The notes below the pieces were generated by a model that saw only the letters and a list, made by a program, of their open reading frames with translations, was not told where the DNA came from and did not search any database. Below, in pieces: positions 54,120 to 63,106 of a DNA stretch of 64,000 nt. The position numbers and the translations under genes are program-made. How positions within the stretch are numbered: the stretch's first letter is position 1; each line of letters starts with the position of its first letter. Source of the DNA: DATFXM01 sp035315885 (GTDB lineage Bacteria > Acidobacteriota > Blastocatellia > UBA7656); assembly GCA_035315885.1 (NCBI GenBank), contig DATFXM010000167.1, forward strand, positions 1 through 64,000, in the 5' to 3' direction.

Positions 54120-57100
54120 ATGACCATTGATCCTTCAACAATCGGTTCGTTGGCAGATCAAGCGGCACGCGAACGGATTCGCACCGACCTCGATACAACG
54201 CTTGTCGTCGAAGCTGCGGCAGGAACTGGAAAGACGACCGAGCTTGTGCGGAGGATGATAGCGGTTCTGAAGACCGGCCGGGCGCAGCTCGACCGGATGA
54301 TCGCGGTCACATTTACCGACGCCGCCGCCGGAGAACTGAAGTTGCGGCTGCGGGCTGCCATTGAGACCGAAAGGCAAGACCCGGCCTGCTCCGAACAGGA
54401 GGGCCAGCGTCTCAAGCTCGCGCTCCCGCAACTGGAAGAGGCTCGCATCGGGACTATTCATGCTTTCTGCGTCGACCTTCTGCGTGAGCGTCCGGTAGAG
54501 GCCGGGATAGATCCAATGTTTGAGGTTGCGCCTGATGACGTCGCTCGACCGCTGTTCGATCTCGCATTCGACCGGTGGTTTGAGCATCAGCTCGCCTCTC
54601 CATCCGAAGGAGTTCGCCGAATCCTTCGCCGCCGCGCACGCGAAGGCCCGCGCCCCTTGCTGCGAGCCGCCGCGTGGAAGCTTGCCGAGCACCGCGACTT
54701 TTCCACGCGGTGGAAAACGTCTGAAGGTTTTGAGCGGGAAGCAGGAATCAACAGGTTGCTTGCAGAGATGCGGGACCTGGGCGACTGGGCGAAGCGCGGC
54801 AACCCGGACGACTACTTCAATCAATCGCTCGGGGAGCTTCATCATTTTGTCCGCGAGATAACGAGGACCGAGCACGAGGGCTCACGGGACTACGATGGAA
54901 TCGAAGCGCGACTCAGCGATTTTCTTCGTACCTGGCGTTCGGAATGGGTGGGATTTCGCTCGCGGATCGAAGGCTTCCCAAAACAGGAGCTGCTCGAGCG
55001 GCGGAACGCGCTCAAAGCCATGCTCGTCGATTTTGTCGAGCAGTCGGGTGCGGACATTGCTCCAAGACTACGAGACGATCTGTGGGAGGTAATAGCCGAC
55101 TACGAGCGCCTGAAGGAGCGCGCGGGGTGCGTCGATTTTCTGGACCTTCTTCTGCGAGCGCGGGATCTGGTGCGCGACAACGCCGAAGTAAGACGCGAGC
55201 TTCAGCAAAGATTCAGTCACGTTCTGGTTGACGAGTTCCAGGATACCGATCCGCTGCAGGCGGAGATTCTGATGCTGATCGCCGCCGATGATCCCGATGA
55301 AACTGATTGGAGAAAGGCGAAGCCGGCTCCAGGCAAATTGTTTGTCGTGGGCGATCCAAAACAATCGATCTATCGCTTTCGCCGTGCCGATGTGGCTCTG
55401 TACGAGGCTGTGAAGAGACAGGTCGTCGATTCGGGTGGCGATCTTGTAGAACTCAACGTGAGCTTTCGTGCGGTGCCCGAGATTCAAGACGCAGTCAATT
55501 CAGCATTCGCACCTTTGATGGGCGGCTCGAGCGGAGAAGGCCTTGATCAGGGTGAGAAGGTCACGCATCAGGCGCGATACGTCAGGCTGATGCCCTCGCG
55601 CCAGGACACGATCGGCCAGCCGCCGCTGATCGCTCTGCCGGTACCGGCTCCTTACGGGGACTTCGGCAGGATTGTGAACTTCAGAATCGATGAGTCGCAG
55701 GCAGACGTGACCGGGGCATTTGTTGAATGGCTCGTCCGAGAAAGCGGATGGAGGGTTTCCGAGCGCGACGACCCAAGTAATCTGGTTCCGGTACAGCCTC
55801 GTCATGTCTGTTTGCTGTTCCGCAGGTTCAAGAGCTTCAACTCTGAGGTGACTCGTCCCTACGTGCGAGCTCTGGAGGCACGAAACCTTCCTCATCTTCT
55901 TGTCGGCGGAACCGGCTTTCACAGCCGCGAAGAGGTAGAAGCGATCCGTAACTCGCTCTCGGCTATCGAGCGGCCCGACGACGAATTGTCGGTTTTCGCA
56001 ACGCTGCGAGGCCCGTTGTTCGCCCTCAACGATTCACAATTGCTGGCTCATCGTTCGAGGTTTGGGACGTTCAATCCGTTTCTTGAGCTTCCCGAAGATT
56101 TGCCGGAGCAACTCAAAGAGGTCGCTGACGCTCTGTACATCTTGCGCGGACTGCATCGTGGACGGAACGGCCGTCCGATCGCCGACACGATTGGTCGTTT
56201 GCTCGCTTCAACCAGGGCTCACGCCGCGCTCGCGATATGGCCGGAAGGCGAACAAGCATTGGCAAACGTTTCTCGTTTGATGGACCTCGCCCGGAGGGCG
56301 GAGAGAACGGGCATCACCTCGTTTCGTGCTTTTGTTGATTGGCTTTCGGAACAGGCCGAGCGAGGCGAAGCCGGCGACGCACCCATTATTGAGGAAGGTG
56401 CGCAGGGCGTCAGGTTGATGACTGTTCATAAATCCAAGGGGCTCGAATTCCCGGTTGTGATTTTGTGCGATCTGACGGCGCGCGACGTTCGCGAACCGTC
56501 TCGATGGACCGACCCCGAACGCGGCGCGTGCGCGATGACAATAGCGGACTGCTCTCCGCCTGAATTGCTGGAGCACGGCAGCGAAGAGCTGGAACGAGAA
56601 CGCGAAGAAGCGATCAGAGTACTGTACGTTGCTGCCACGCGTGCGCGAGACATGCTGGTGATTCCGGTAATCGGCGATTCAAGACAGAGCGGCTGGCTTG
56701 CTGCGCTCAATCCGATTGCCTATCCGGCGCGTGGTTCTGAGCGTACACCCTTGTCGCAGGACGCCGTCGGTTGCCCGGGCTTCGGGGGTGACAGCTTATC
56801 CACAAGGACTCCGGGGCTCGTTCAGCCCCGCACATCTGTTATGCCCGGAGTGCACGGGCCTGAGATCGGCGATCACAAGATTGTGTGGTTTGATCCGAAT
56901 TGCCTGCGGCTGGGAGCGGAAGAAACGACCGGGCTGCTTCAAACCCGGTTGCTGGAATCCGACGAAAAGGGCGGCCAGTCAGATGCGGGGATTCGAGCTT
57001 ATAACGAGTGGCGATCAAAGCGACTCGAAGCGCGAACGACAGGTTCGGAGCCGAGTGTTTCGATATCTACTGCGACCGAATTGTCCGCTGGGCTGATCGC

Positions 57101-57599
57101 CGCAGGCGCGTCGCAGGTCGTAGTGGAATCGGTGGCGACCGGTCCTCGGCGGGTTCACGGCAAGAGGTTTGGAACGCTGGTCCACGCGATGTTGTCGCTT
57201 GTGGATCTGGATGCAGGCCACGAAAAAATCAGTAAAGCAGCGGACCTCCAGCGTCGCCTGATCGGCGCGACTGACGAGGAAGCGATGTACGCTGTCGAAG
57301 TCGTTAAGGGGGCGTTGAGTCATCCGCTTCTGCAGCGAGCGCTGGAAGCGCAGCGTGCCGGACATTGCCGCAGAGAGGCGCCGGTATCGTTGGTGCGGGA
57401 CGATGGGTTGATCGTGGAAGGCATCGTAGACCTGGCGTACTACGAAATTGAGTCCGATTGCTGGACAGTGCTCGACTTCAAGACCGACATCGAGCTCGAG
57501 GGGCGACTGGAGGAGTATCGGAATCAGGTTGCTTTGTACGCTGATGCGATAAGGCTTGCGACAGGTAGCTCCTCCCGGGGAGTCTTGCTGAGAGTGTGA
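54120..57599 (+). CDS. addA: AddA-like UvrD-family helicase-nuclease, copy 1
   Basis: 1159 residues. Superfamily 1 helicase motifs are complete: Walker A AAAGTGKT (32-39), AVTFTDAAAGELK, TIHAFC, LVDEFQDTD, GDPKQSIYRFRRAD, and LMTVHKSKGLEFP. A C-terminal nuclease domain shows GIVDLAYY and VLDFKTD. It is the motor subunit of an AddAB/RecBCD-type end resection complex. It follows addB by 15 bp. The order addB-addA equals that of Bacillus. Confidence 0.92.
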   Translation: MTIDPSTIGSLADQAARERIRTDLDTTLVVEAAAGTGKTTELVRRMIAVLKTGRAQLDRMIAVTFTDAAAGELKLRLRAAIETERQDPACSEQEGQRLKLALPQLEEARIGTIHAFCVDLLRERPVEAGIDPMFEVAPDDVARPLFDLAFDRWFEHQLASPSEGVRRILRRRAREGPRPLLRAAAWKLAEHRDFSTRWKTSEGFEREAGINRLLAEMRDLGDWAKRGNPDDYFNQSLGELHHFVREITRTEHEGSRDYDGIEARLSDFLRTWRSEWVGFRSRIEGFPKQELLERRNALKAMLVDFVEQSGADIAPRLRDDLWEVIADYERLKERAGCVDFLDLLLRARDLVRDNAEVRRELQQRFSHVLVDEFQDTDPLQAEILMLIAADDPDETDWRKAKPAPGKLFVVGDPKQSIYRFRRADVALYEAVKRQVVDSGGDLVELNVSFRAVPEIQDAVNSAFAPLMGGSSGEGLDQGEKVTHQARYVRLMPSRQDTIGQPPLIALPVPAPYGDFGRIVNFRIDESQADVTGAFVEWLVRESGWRVSERDDPSNLVPVQPRHVCLLFRRFKSFNSEVTRPYVRALEARNLPHLLVGGTGFHSREEVEAIRNSLSAIERPDDELSVFATLRGPLFALNDSQLLAHRSRFGTFNPFLELPEDLPEQLKEVADALYILRGLHRGRNGRPIADTIGRLLASTRAHAALAIWPEGEQALANVSRLMDLARRAERTGITSFRAFVDWLSEQAERGEAGDAPIIEEGAQGVRLMTVHKSKGLEFPVVILCDLTARDVREPSRWTDPERGACAMTIADCSPPELLEHGSEELEREREEAIRVLYVAATRARDMLVIPVIGDSRQSGWLAALNPIAYPARGSERTPLSQDAVGCPGFGGDSLSTRTPGLVQPRTSVMPGVHGPEIGDHKIVWFDPNCLRLGAEETTGLLQTRLLESDEKGGQSDAGIRAYNEWRSKRLEARTTGSEPSVSISTATELSAGLIAAGASQVVVESVATGPRRVHGKRFGTLVHAMLSLVDLDAGHEKISKAADLQRRLIGATDEEAMYAVEVVKGALSHPLLQRALEAQRAGHCRREAPVSLVRDDGLIVEGIVDLAYYEIESDCWTVLDFKTDIELEGRLEEYRNQVALYADAIRLATGSSSRGVLLRV

Positions 57600-57607
57600 G
57601 GGGAAAG

Positions 57608-57921
57608 TAGGTTTCGGGTTTCGGGTTCGTTTAGATTGAGGCTTGAAAAATCGGAAGAGGACATTTTGTTTAGGGATAGAAAATTGATACTGAAGTAAGC
57701 CAACCCGAAACCCTAAACCCTAAACCCTGAACCCAAGACCCGAAACCCACTACCTACTGCATACTGGGCCTCAGATTGGTACGATATATTGCGGTAATAG
57801 GGTATAGTCATCGGAGTGAATAAACTGCGGGGGCAATGGATCGATGCGTGGCAAAGGGCTCGGCGTACGCTGCATGCTGCCTATTGCATACTGCATACTG
57901 CCTACTGCCTACTGCTTACTG
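57608..57921. repeat. Mixed heptad repeats before rmuC
   Basis: GGGTTTN-family arms at 57608-57635 and 57702-57749 form an inverted repeat. GCAGTAN-family units (as CTACTGC) follow directly at 57750-57768 and, after a unique stretch of about 100 bp, again at 57868-57921, ending ten bases before the ribosome site of rmuC. Two heptad families are thus joined in one spacer. Confidence 0.85.
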
Positions 57922-57934
57922 CCGGAGTTAGCCG

Positions 57935-59431
57935 TTGAGTCCTGGTTTACAACTCATTCTGATCGCGGTGGCGTGTGCGGCGGCGGGAGCCATTGCAACC
58001 TGGCTCTATCTGTACCCACGAATACGGTCGGAGTACTCTCGGGCGAACAGCGAGTTCCGCGCGGAGCGTGCGACCCTCATAGAGAGGCTGCAGAACAAGG
58101 ACCAGAACGTACGTGACCTCAAATCCGAAATCGATCAAAAGGAAGCCGAGGTATCGGAACTGCGCAACGAGAATGCCGGTCTTGGCGCTCGGGCTGCTGC
58201 TCTGCAAGTTCAAGTAGAACAGGAGCGCAAGCTCTCCGCGGAGAAGCTGCTTGTTCTGGACGACGCGAAGCAGAAGCTCGCCGACGCCTTCGTCGCCCTC
58301 TCCGCGAACGCGCTCAAGGACAACAGTGAAATCTTCCTGAATCAGGCGCGAGAATCGCTTGCCGCGCTCCAGAAAGCGGCAACCGCCGATCTGGACAACC
58401 GTCAGAAGTCCATAGGCGATCTGATGGTCCCGCTCAGAGATTCGCTCGACAAAGTAGATTCCAAGATCCGCGAGCTCGAATCGCTCCGCGCCTCCGCTTA
58501 TTCATCGCTGCACGAACAGGTGAAGCAGCTTTCGGCTTCTCAGACGCAGCTTCAAACGGAGACGAGCCGGCTGGTCAACGCCCTGCGGTCGCCGGCGGTC
58601 CGGGGCCGGTGGGGCGAGATCCAGTTGCGTAGGGTGGTCGAGCTTGCCGGCATGCTCAACTACTGCGATTTCACCGAGCAGCCAACCATTGAAGCAGACG
58701 ACGGGCGATTGCGGCCGGACCTGATCGTACGTCTGCCCAATGCTCGCTGTATCGTCGTAGACTCGAAGGCGCCGATCGGCGCCTACTACGAATCGCTCGA
58801 GACTGCGGACGAAGTTACTCGCGCATCAAAACTGAAGGACCACGCGCGGCTGGTGCGCACGCATCTGGCGAAGCTCGGTGCAAAGGGTTATTGGGATCAG
58901 CTTGACTACACTCCGGAGTTCGTCGTGCTCTTCTTGCCGGGTGAAACCTTTTTCAGCGCCGCACTCGAACAGGACCCGTCTCTGATCGAATTCGGCGTCG
59001 ATCAAAAAGTGATTCTTGCGACTCCGACAACGCTCATAGCGCTCCTGAAGGCCGTGGCCTACGGTTGGAAGCAGGAGCTGATAGCCGACCATGCGTTGTC
59101 CATCAGCAAACTGGGAAAAGAGATGCACGAAAGGCTAAGGACGCTCGCCGCCCACTTCGCAGACGTCGGCAAGAAGCTGGACGGTGCGGTCGAGTCTTAT
59201 AACCGAGCCGTGGGCTCTTTAGAATCGCGAGTGCTGGTCTCCGCCCGGCGTTTCAAAGAGCTCGGCGCGTCATCCGATAAGGAAATCGAGGAAGTCGAGC
59301 CCGTCGAAAAGAAGGCCCGATACTTTCAAATTGAAGAGACGCGACTCATTCCCGGGTTGCTTGACGAAGTCGCGCCTGAGGGTACCCTCGAAGCAAAAGA
59401 GATCGCCGCCGGCGATGATTTCAACAGGTGA
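57935..59431 (+). CDS. rmuC: DNA recombination protein RmuC
   Basis: 498 residues from a TTG start with GGAG eight bases upstream. One N-terminal membrane anchor (residues 3-24), a coiled coil (about 30-110), then the RmuC domain with RGRWGEIQLRRVVELAGM, DLIVRLPN, VDSKAPIGAYYE and FLPGETFFSAALEQDP. RmuC limits inversion-type rearrangements at short inverted repeats in E. coli. Notably the window is rich in such repeats. Its stop overlaps the next gene by four bases (GTGA), so it is an operon partner of the second AddB. Confidence 0.93.
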   Translation: MSPGLQLILIAVACAAAGAIATWLYLYPRIRSEYSRANSEFRAERATLIERLQNKDQNVRDLKSEIDQKEAEVSELRNENAGLGARAAALQVQVEQERKLSAEKLLVLDDAKQKLADAFVALSANALKDNSEIFLNQARESLAALQKAATADLDNRQKSIGDLMVPLRDSLDKVDSKIRELESLRASAYSSLHEQVKQLSASQTQLQTETSRLVNALRSPAVRGRWGEIQLRRVVELAGMLNYCDFTEQPTIEADDGRLRPDLIVRLPNARCIVVDSKAPIGAYYESLETADEVTRASKLKDHARLVRTHLAKLGAKGYWDQLDYTPEFVVLFLPGETFFSAALEQDPSLIEFGVDQKVILATPTTLIALLKAVAYGWKQELIADHALSISKLGKEMHERLRTLAAHFADVGKKLDGAVESYNRAVGSLESRVLVSARRFKELGASSDKEIEEVEPVEKKARYFQIEETRLIPGLLDEVAPEGTLEAKEIAAGDDFNR

Positions 59432-62400
59432 CTAACTCGTCCAAGCAAATCTCGTCCAAGCAAATATGGACAGGTCCCGTACTGGGCACAAATCGCGATC
59501 GCCTGCTCGACAAATGCGCTGAGCACATCCGGGCCGGACAGGCGCAATCAATTCTATACATCGCGGCTTCGGCGCCGCTCTTGAATCTGGTCACTGACTT
59601 GTTGCTGGATGGAGAGCGCACCAAAGGCGTCTGGGGCGCTCTTCCCGTTTATCTCTTCAGAGGCTTTGTCCGTCGACTCCTCGAGACAGCAATTGAAATT
59701 GACTCCGGCCTCCCGATCGGCCCGCGGCTGGCTATCGACACCGAGGAGCTTCCAATGCGACGGGGACTTGTCGCGCAAATTATTCGAAGGCTGAATTCCG
59801 CCGGTCATCTCAAGGCTATCCACTCGGTCGCGCATCGTGACGGAACGGTGAGCACGGTCTCCGCACTGATAGGTGAAATCGAGCGCGCGGCTACAGGACC
59901 TGTGGAGTTTGAGTCGATTATTGAAGCGAGACGACGTGACCAGCAGGGCCCGGCGGTGTCAGCGGTGCCGCTGCAACGCGACTACGACTCCGACATCGCT
60001 TTGATCTACAAGCGGTATGTTGAAGCCTTGGATCGAGGGCGGATGACCGAAGAGGACGCGGACCAACTTCGAGCGGTCGAAGTGCTTCGCGGAGAGCTGA
60101 ATGGACTGCGAGTGTCAGCTCCATGGCTCGACGATGTAAAGCTTCTGGTGCTGGACGGCTTCTTTGACTTCACTCCGGTTCAGGGCGAGATGCTCAGGCT
60201 GCTGCTGCCTCGAGTACCTGAAGTCGTAGTCAATCTGAACTTCGACGATTCCAACCCATCGATCTTCGTGCCTTTTGAACAGACCATTCACCAGCTCGAA
60301 GGCATGGCCGCCTTTCAGGTGTGGCATGCGGATTCGCCGGATGCGACGCGCGTTGAGTCTTCGGCGTTACGAACGAGATTGTTTAACGACTTGCACACGC
60401 CGTCAGTTGGGATCACCGCGCCGGCAGTTGTAGTTCTGGAATGCGCTGATCGCGAGACCGAGATCAGAAGGATCGCTAAGGAAATCAAACGGCTGGTGTT
60501 GATCCTCGGCTACCGCCTGTCTGACATCGCACTGGTTATTCGCGAACGGGCAGCCTATGCCGATGCCATCTCTCGCGTTCTCGCCGATGAGCAGATTCCC
60601 TGCGCCCTCGGAGCTAGAACCGCGTTGACCGAGATGCCGCCGGTGCGCGCGGCCTTGAAGCTGTTGCGGTTGCTGAGCGAGATGGCTGCAGATCCCGGGG
60701 TGGGAATCAGAATGAGCGATTTGAGCGGCCTAATAAAATCCGACTATTTCAGGCCTAGTCACCGGGAGCTGCTCGAGTTGAGAGATCGTTTCTATCGCGA
60801 CTATCCGACGCAGGCTCTGGATGCGGGCACGGGTTTGAACCGATTCTTGCCCGGGGCCGGCTGGGTGGGCCGTTGGGACGTCGACAACTTCGAGAACGTG
60901 ATCGCGTATGTTGGTGGCGAATTGCGTCTTGAGAGCTGGTTGCGTCGCGCCCGCCAGCTTACTGCGGGGATTCGGAGCCAGCTGAGCCGCGAAAGCGAAG
61001 ACTCGCAATACGACTTGCAGGAAGACGAAAGCGCGGAGGTTGGGAGAGACGAGGATCTGCCGTCCGGCGCGATCGACTCTGGCTCGGTGTCTCCTCTCGG
61101 AGCAAGTCCTAATAGCCGCCGGAAGCCAGCGCGGGACATGCATCCGGCGGCGATAGCGTGGGCGGGAGCGCTTGTGGAGCATCTGGCGCGGGTCCTGTCG
61201 TCGGTGCGTAGAGAGGGTTCACCGCGAAGTTTGCGCGATGGGCTCACGGGGCTGTTTGACCGGCTGGAGTTTGCAGACAGGATACTCCAGCGAGCGAGGC
61301 GGGCATCAGATTCGGAGCTGAGACGCGCAGCGATGGAGGTACGCGCACTTGAAGGAATGCGTCGCGCGATGAACGCTGCCCTTCGTGTGATCGGGGCGGC
61401 GGGCTCGGGAGAGAGCGACCAGGGTTTATCGCCGGATACCGGGCTTGCAGTATTCATCGACGAAGTAACTCGCGCGCTCCGGGCTCAAACGCTCGAAGGT
61501 ACGCAAGCGGATCGGAACGGGGTGCAGGTTCTTGAAGCTACCGCGGTGAGGGGCTTGAAGTTCCGCGCTGTGTTCATTGCAGGTTTGATAGAAGGGGGCT
61601 TTCCGCTGCGAGCGTCGCGTGACTGGCTGTATCCGCATGAAGAGCGTGAGAGATTGAAGGGATACGGCCTCACGCTCGAAGACATTTCCCCCGAAACGCT
61701 ATTGAAGGAAGAGCACTATTTCTATCAGGCGGCGTGTCGCGCGACCGAGCGTTTGTATTTGAGCCGTCCGCTTGTGCTCGAAGACGCAACCGAAACAGTC
61801 GCCTCCTACTACATCGAGGAATTGAAGAGAGCGGCGGTCGAATCGACCACCGAAAAGGTGCGCCGCGATTTTGATGGTTCGACAATCCAGTCGGCATCTA
61901 CCGGCTGGGAGCTTGCAACTGAAGCTCTGCGTGCCGAGGCTCGGCTTCGGTACTCGTTCGGTTCTGCTAACGGTCAGTCTTCTGCAGCGGTGAGATTGAT
62001 CTCGTGGGCGGTATCGAATGGTTATCTCAGCGAATCCGCGTTGCGGCGGGCTGCCATCGAACGTGAGCGTTCCGGAAGAACATTTGGGCGTTTTGACGGG
62101 CAAATCACGCGCGCTGAACTGATCGCTCTGGCGCTCGACACCTTTGGAGTCGATCACGTCTTCAGTGCAAGCGAGCTGAGCCTTTACGGAAAATGTCCCT
62201 TTAAGTTTTTCGCGCAGCGAGTCCTGGGGCTCGAGCCTCGTGGAGAGGCGGCGATGGATCTAACGGCGCTTGATGCAGGCAGTCTATTGCACGAGATTCT
62301 CAGGCGCTTTCTATCCCTGCATCGCAACCGGGATCTCACGAGCATCGATCGGGCAGTGCTGAGTAGAGAGCTTGCCGGTGTAGCGGATGAGGTCTTCGAC

Positions 62401-63102
62401 GAGCACGAGCGAAGAGTCCCGCCGCTCAATCCAAATGTCTGGCGAATCGATCGAGAGATACGAAAGATCGTTTTGGATGAGGTGTTGACTCACGAGTTGG
62501 AGCTTCAGCGGCGGAGTCACGCCAAGCGAGTAACGCCGGCAAAGTTTGAGCTGGCGTTCGGAATGCGAAACGCTGAATCCGATCCGGCATCGGTAGAGCA
62601 GACACTTGTCCTTAGCACTGAAGGTGGTGAGGCGAAGCTTCGCGGGCAGATAGACAGGGTGGACCTGGCATCGGACGGAACGGTGATAGCCTACGACTAC
62701 AAGCTCTCGAAGGGGGCGGGGCTCGAGGACCTCAAGGCGGGTCGGGATCTGCAACTGCATATATACCTCGCCGCGCTCGAGCAGCTCTTTTATCCCTCGA
62801 GCGAAATCGCCGGCGGGGGTTATTACGTGCTGCGCGGCGCGAAACGGGGACGCAAGAGCGGGCTTTACCGCGCGAGCAAATCCGACTACACCGGGATGAC
62901 TACGGGGACATCGGTGCTCTCAGACGAAGAGTGGCATTCGCTGCGAAGAAGAATGCAGTCGCGAATCTTCGAGTTCATCGAAGGGGCTCGTGGGGGATCG
63001 TTCAAGGTATACCCCAGCGCTCCGGGCAGCACCTGTTCGTATTGCGACTTTAGAGCAGCGTGTCGCTACGACAAATTCCGAATTTCACGAAAAGCGGTTT
63101 AA
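59428..63102 (+). CDS. addB: AddB-like nuclease with degenerate helicase domain, copy 2
   Basis: 1224 residues from GTG overlapping the rmuC stop. The Walker A position reads GPVLGTNRDRLL, so ATP binding is unlikely. ATAVRGLKFRAVFIAGLIEG matches the last helicase-like motif of AddB. The nuclease domain has GQIDRVD and AYDYKLSKG. The iron-sulfur cysteines are Cys923 (GKCPFKFF) and Cys1203, 1206, 1212 (CSYCDFRAAC). It is clearly divergent from copy 1 outside these motifs, so the two pairs are old paralogues or separately acquired. The matching helicase gene starts after four bases. Confidence 0.85.
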   Translation: MTNSSKQISSKQIWTGPVLGTNRDRLLDKCAEHIRAGQAQSILYIAASAPLLNLVTDLLLDGERTKGVWGALPVYLFRGFVRRLLETAIEIDSGLPIGPRLAIDTEELPMRRGLVAQIIRRLNSAGHLKAIHSVAHRDGTVSTVSALIGEIERAATGPVEFESIIEARRRDQQGPAVSAVPLQRDYDSDIALIYKRYVEALDRGRMTEEDADQLRAVEVLRGELNGLRVSAPWLDDVKLLVLDGFFDFTPVQGEMLRLLLPRVPEVVVNLNFDDSNPSIFVPFEQTIHQLEGMAAFQVWHADSPDATRVESSALRTRLFNDLHTPSVGITAPAVVVLECADRETEIRRIAKEIKRLVLILGYRLSDIALVIRERAAYADAISRVLADEQIPCALGARTALTEMPPVRAALKLLRLLSEMAADPGVGIRMSDLSGLIKSDYFRPSHRELLELRDRFYRDYPTQALDAGTGLNRFLPGAGWVGRWDVDNFENVIAYVGGELRLESWLRRARQLTAGIRSQLSRESEDSQYDLQEDESAEVGRDEDLPSGAIDSGSVSPLGASPNSRRKPARDMHPAAIAWAGALVEHLARVLSSVRREGSPRSLRDGLTGLFDRLEFADRILQRARRASDSELRRAAMEVRALEGMRRAMNAALRVIGAAGSGESDQGLSPDTGLAVFIDEVTRALRAQTLEGTQADRNGVQVLEATAVRGLKFRAVFIAGLIEGGFPLRASRDWLYPHEERERLKGYGLTLEDISPETLLKEEHYFYQAACRATERLYLSRPLVLEDATETVASYYIEELKRAAVESTTEKVRRDFDGSTIQSASTGWELATEALRAEARLRYSFGSANGQSSAAVRLISWAVSNGYLSESALRRAAIERERSGRTFGRFDGQITRAELIALALDTFGVDHVFSASELSLYGKCPFKFFAQRVLGLEPRGEAAMDLTALDAGSLLHEILRRFLSLHRNRDLTSIDRAVLSRELAGVADEVFDEHERRVPPLNPNVWRIDREIRKIVLDEVLTHELELQRRSHAKRVTPAKFELAFGMRNAESDPASVEQTLVLSTEGGEAKLRGQIDRVDLASDGTVIAYDYKLSKGAGLEDLKAGRDLQLHIYLAALEQLFYPSSEIAGGGYYVLRGAKRGRKSGLYRASKSDYTGMTTGTSVLSDEEWHSLRRRMQSRIFEFIEGARGGSFKVYPSAPGSTCSYCDFRAACRYDKFRISRKAV

Positions 63103-63106
63103 CAGG

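Noticed and set aside
57844..58116. Possible 90-aa gene before rmuC
   Set aside because: Its first part is translated heptad repeat and the rest overlaps rmuC in another frame.
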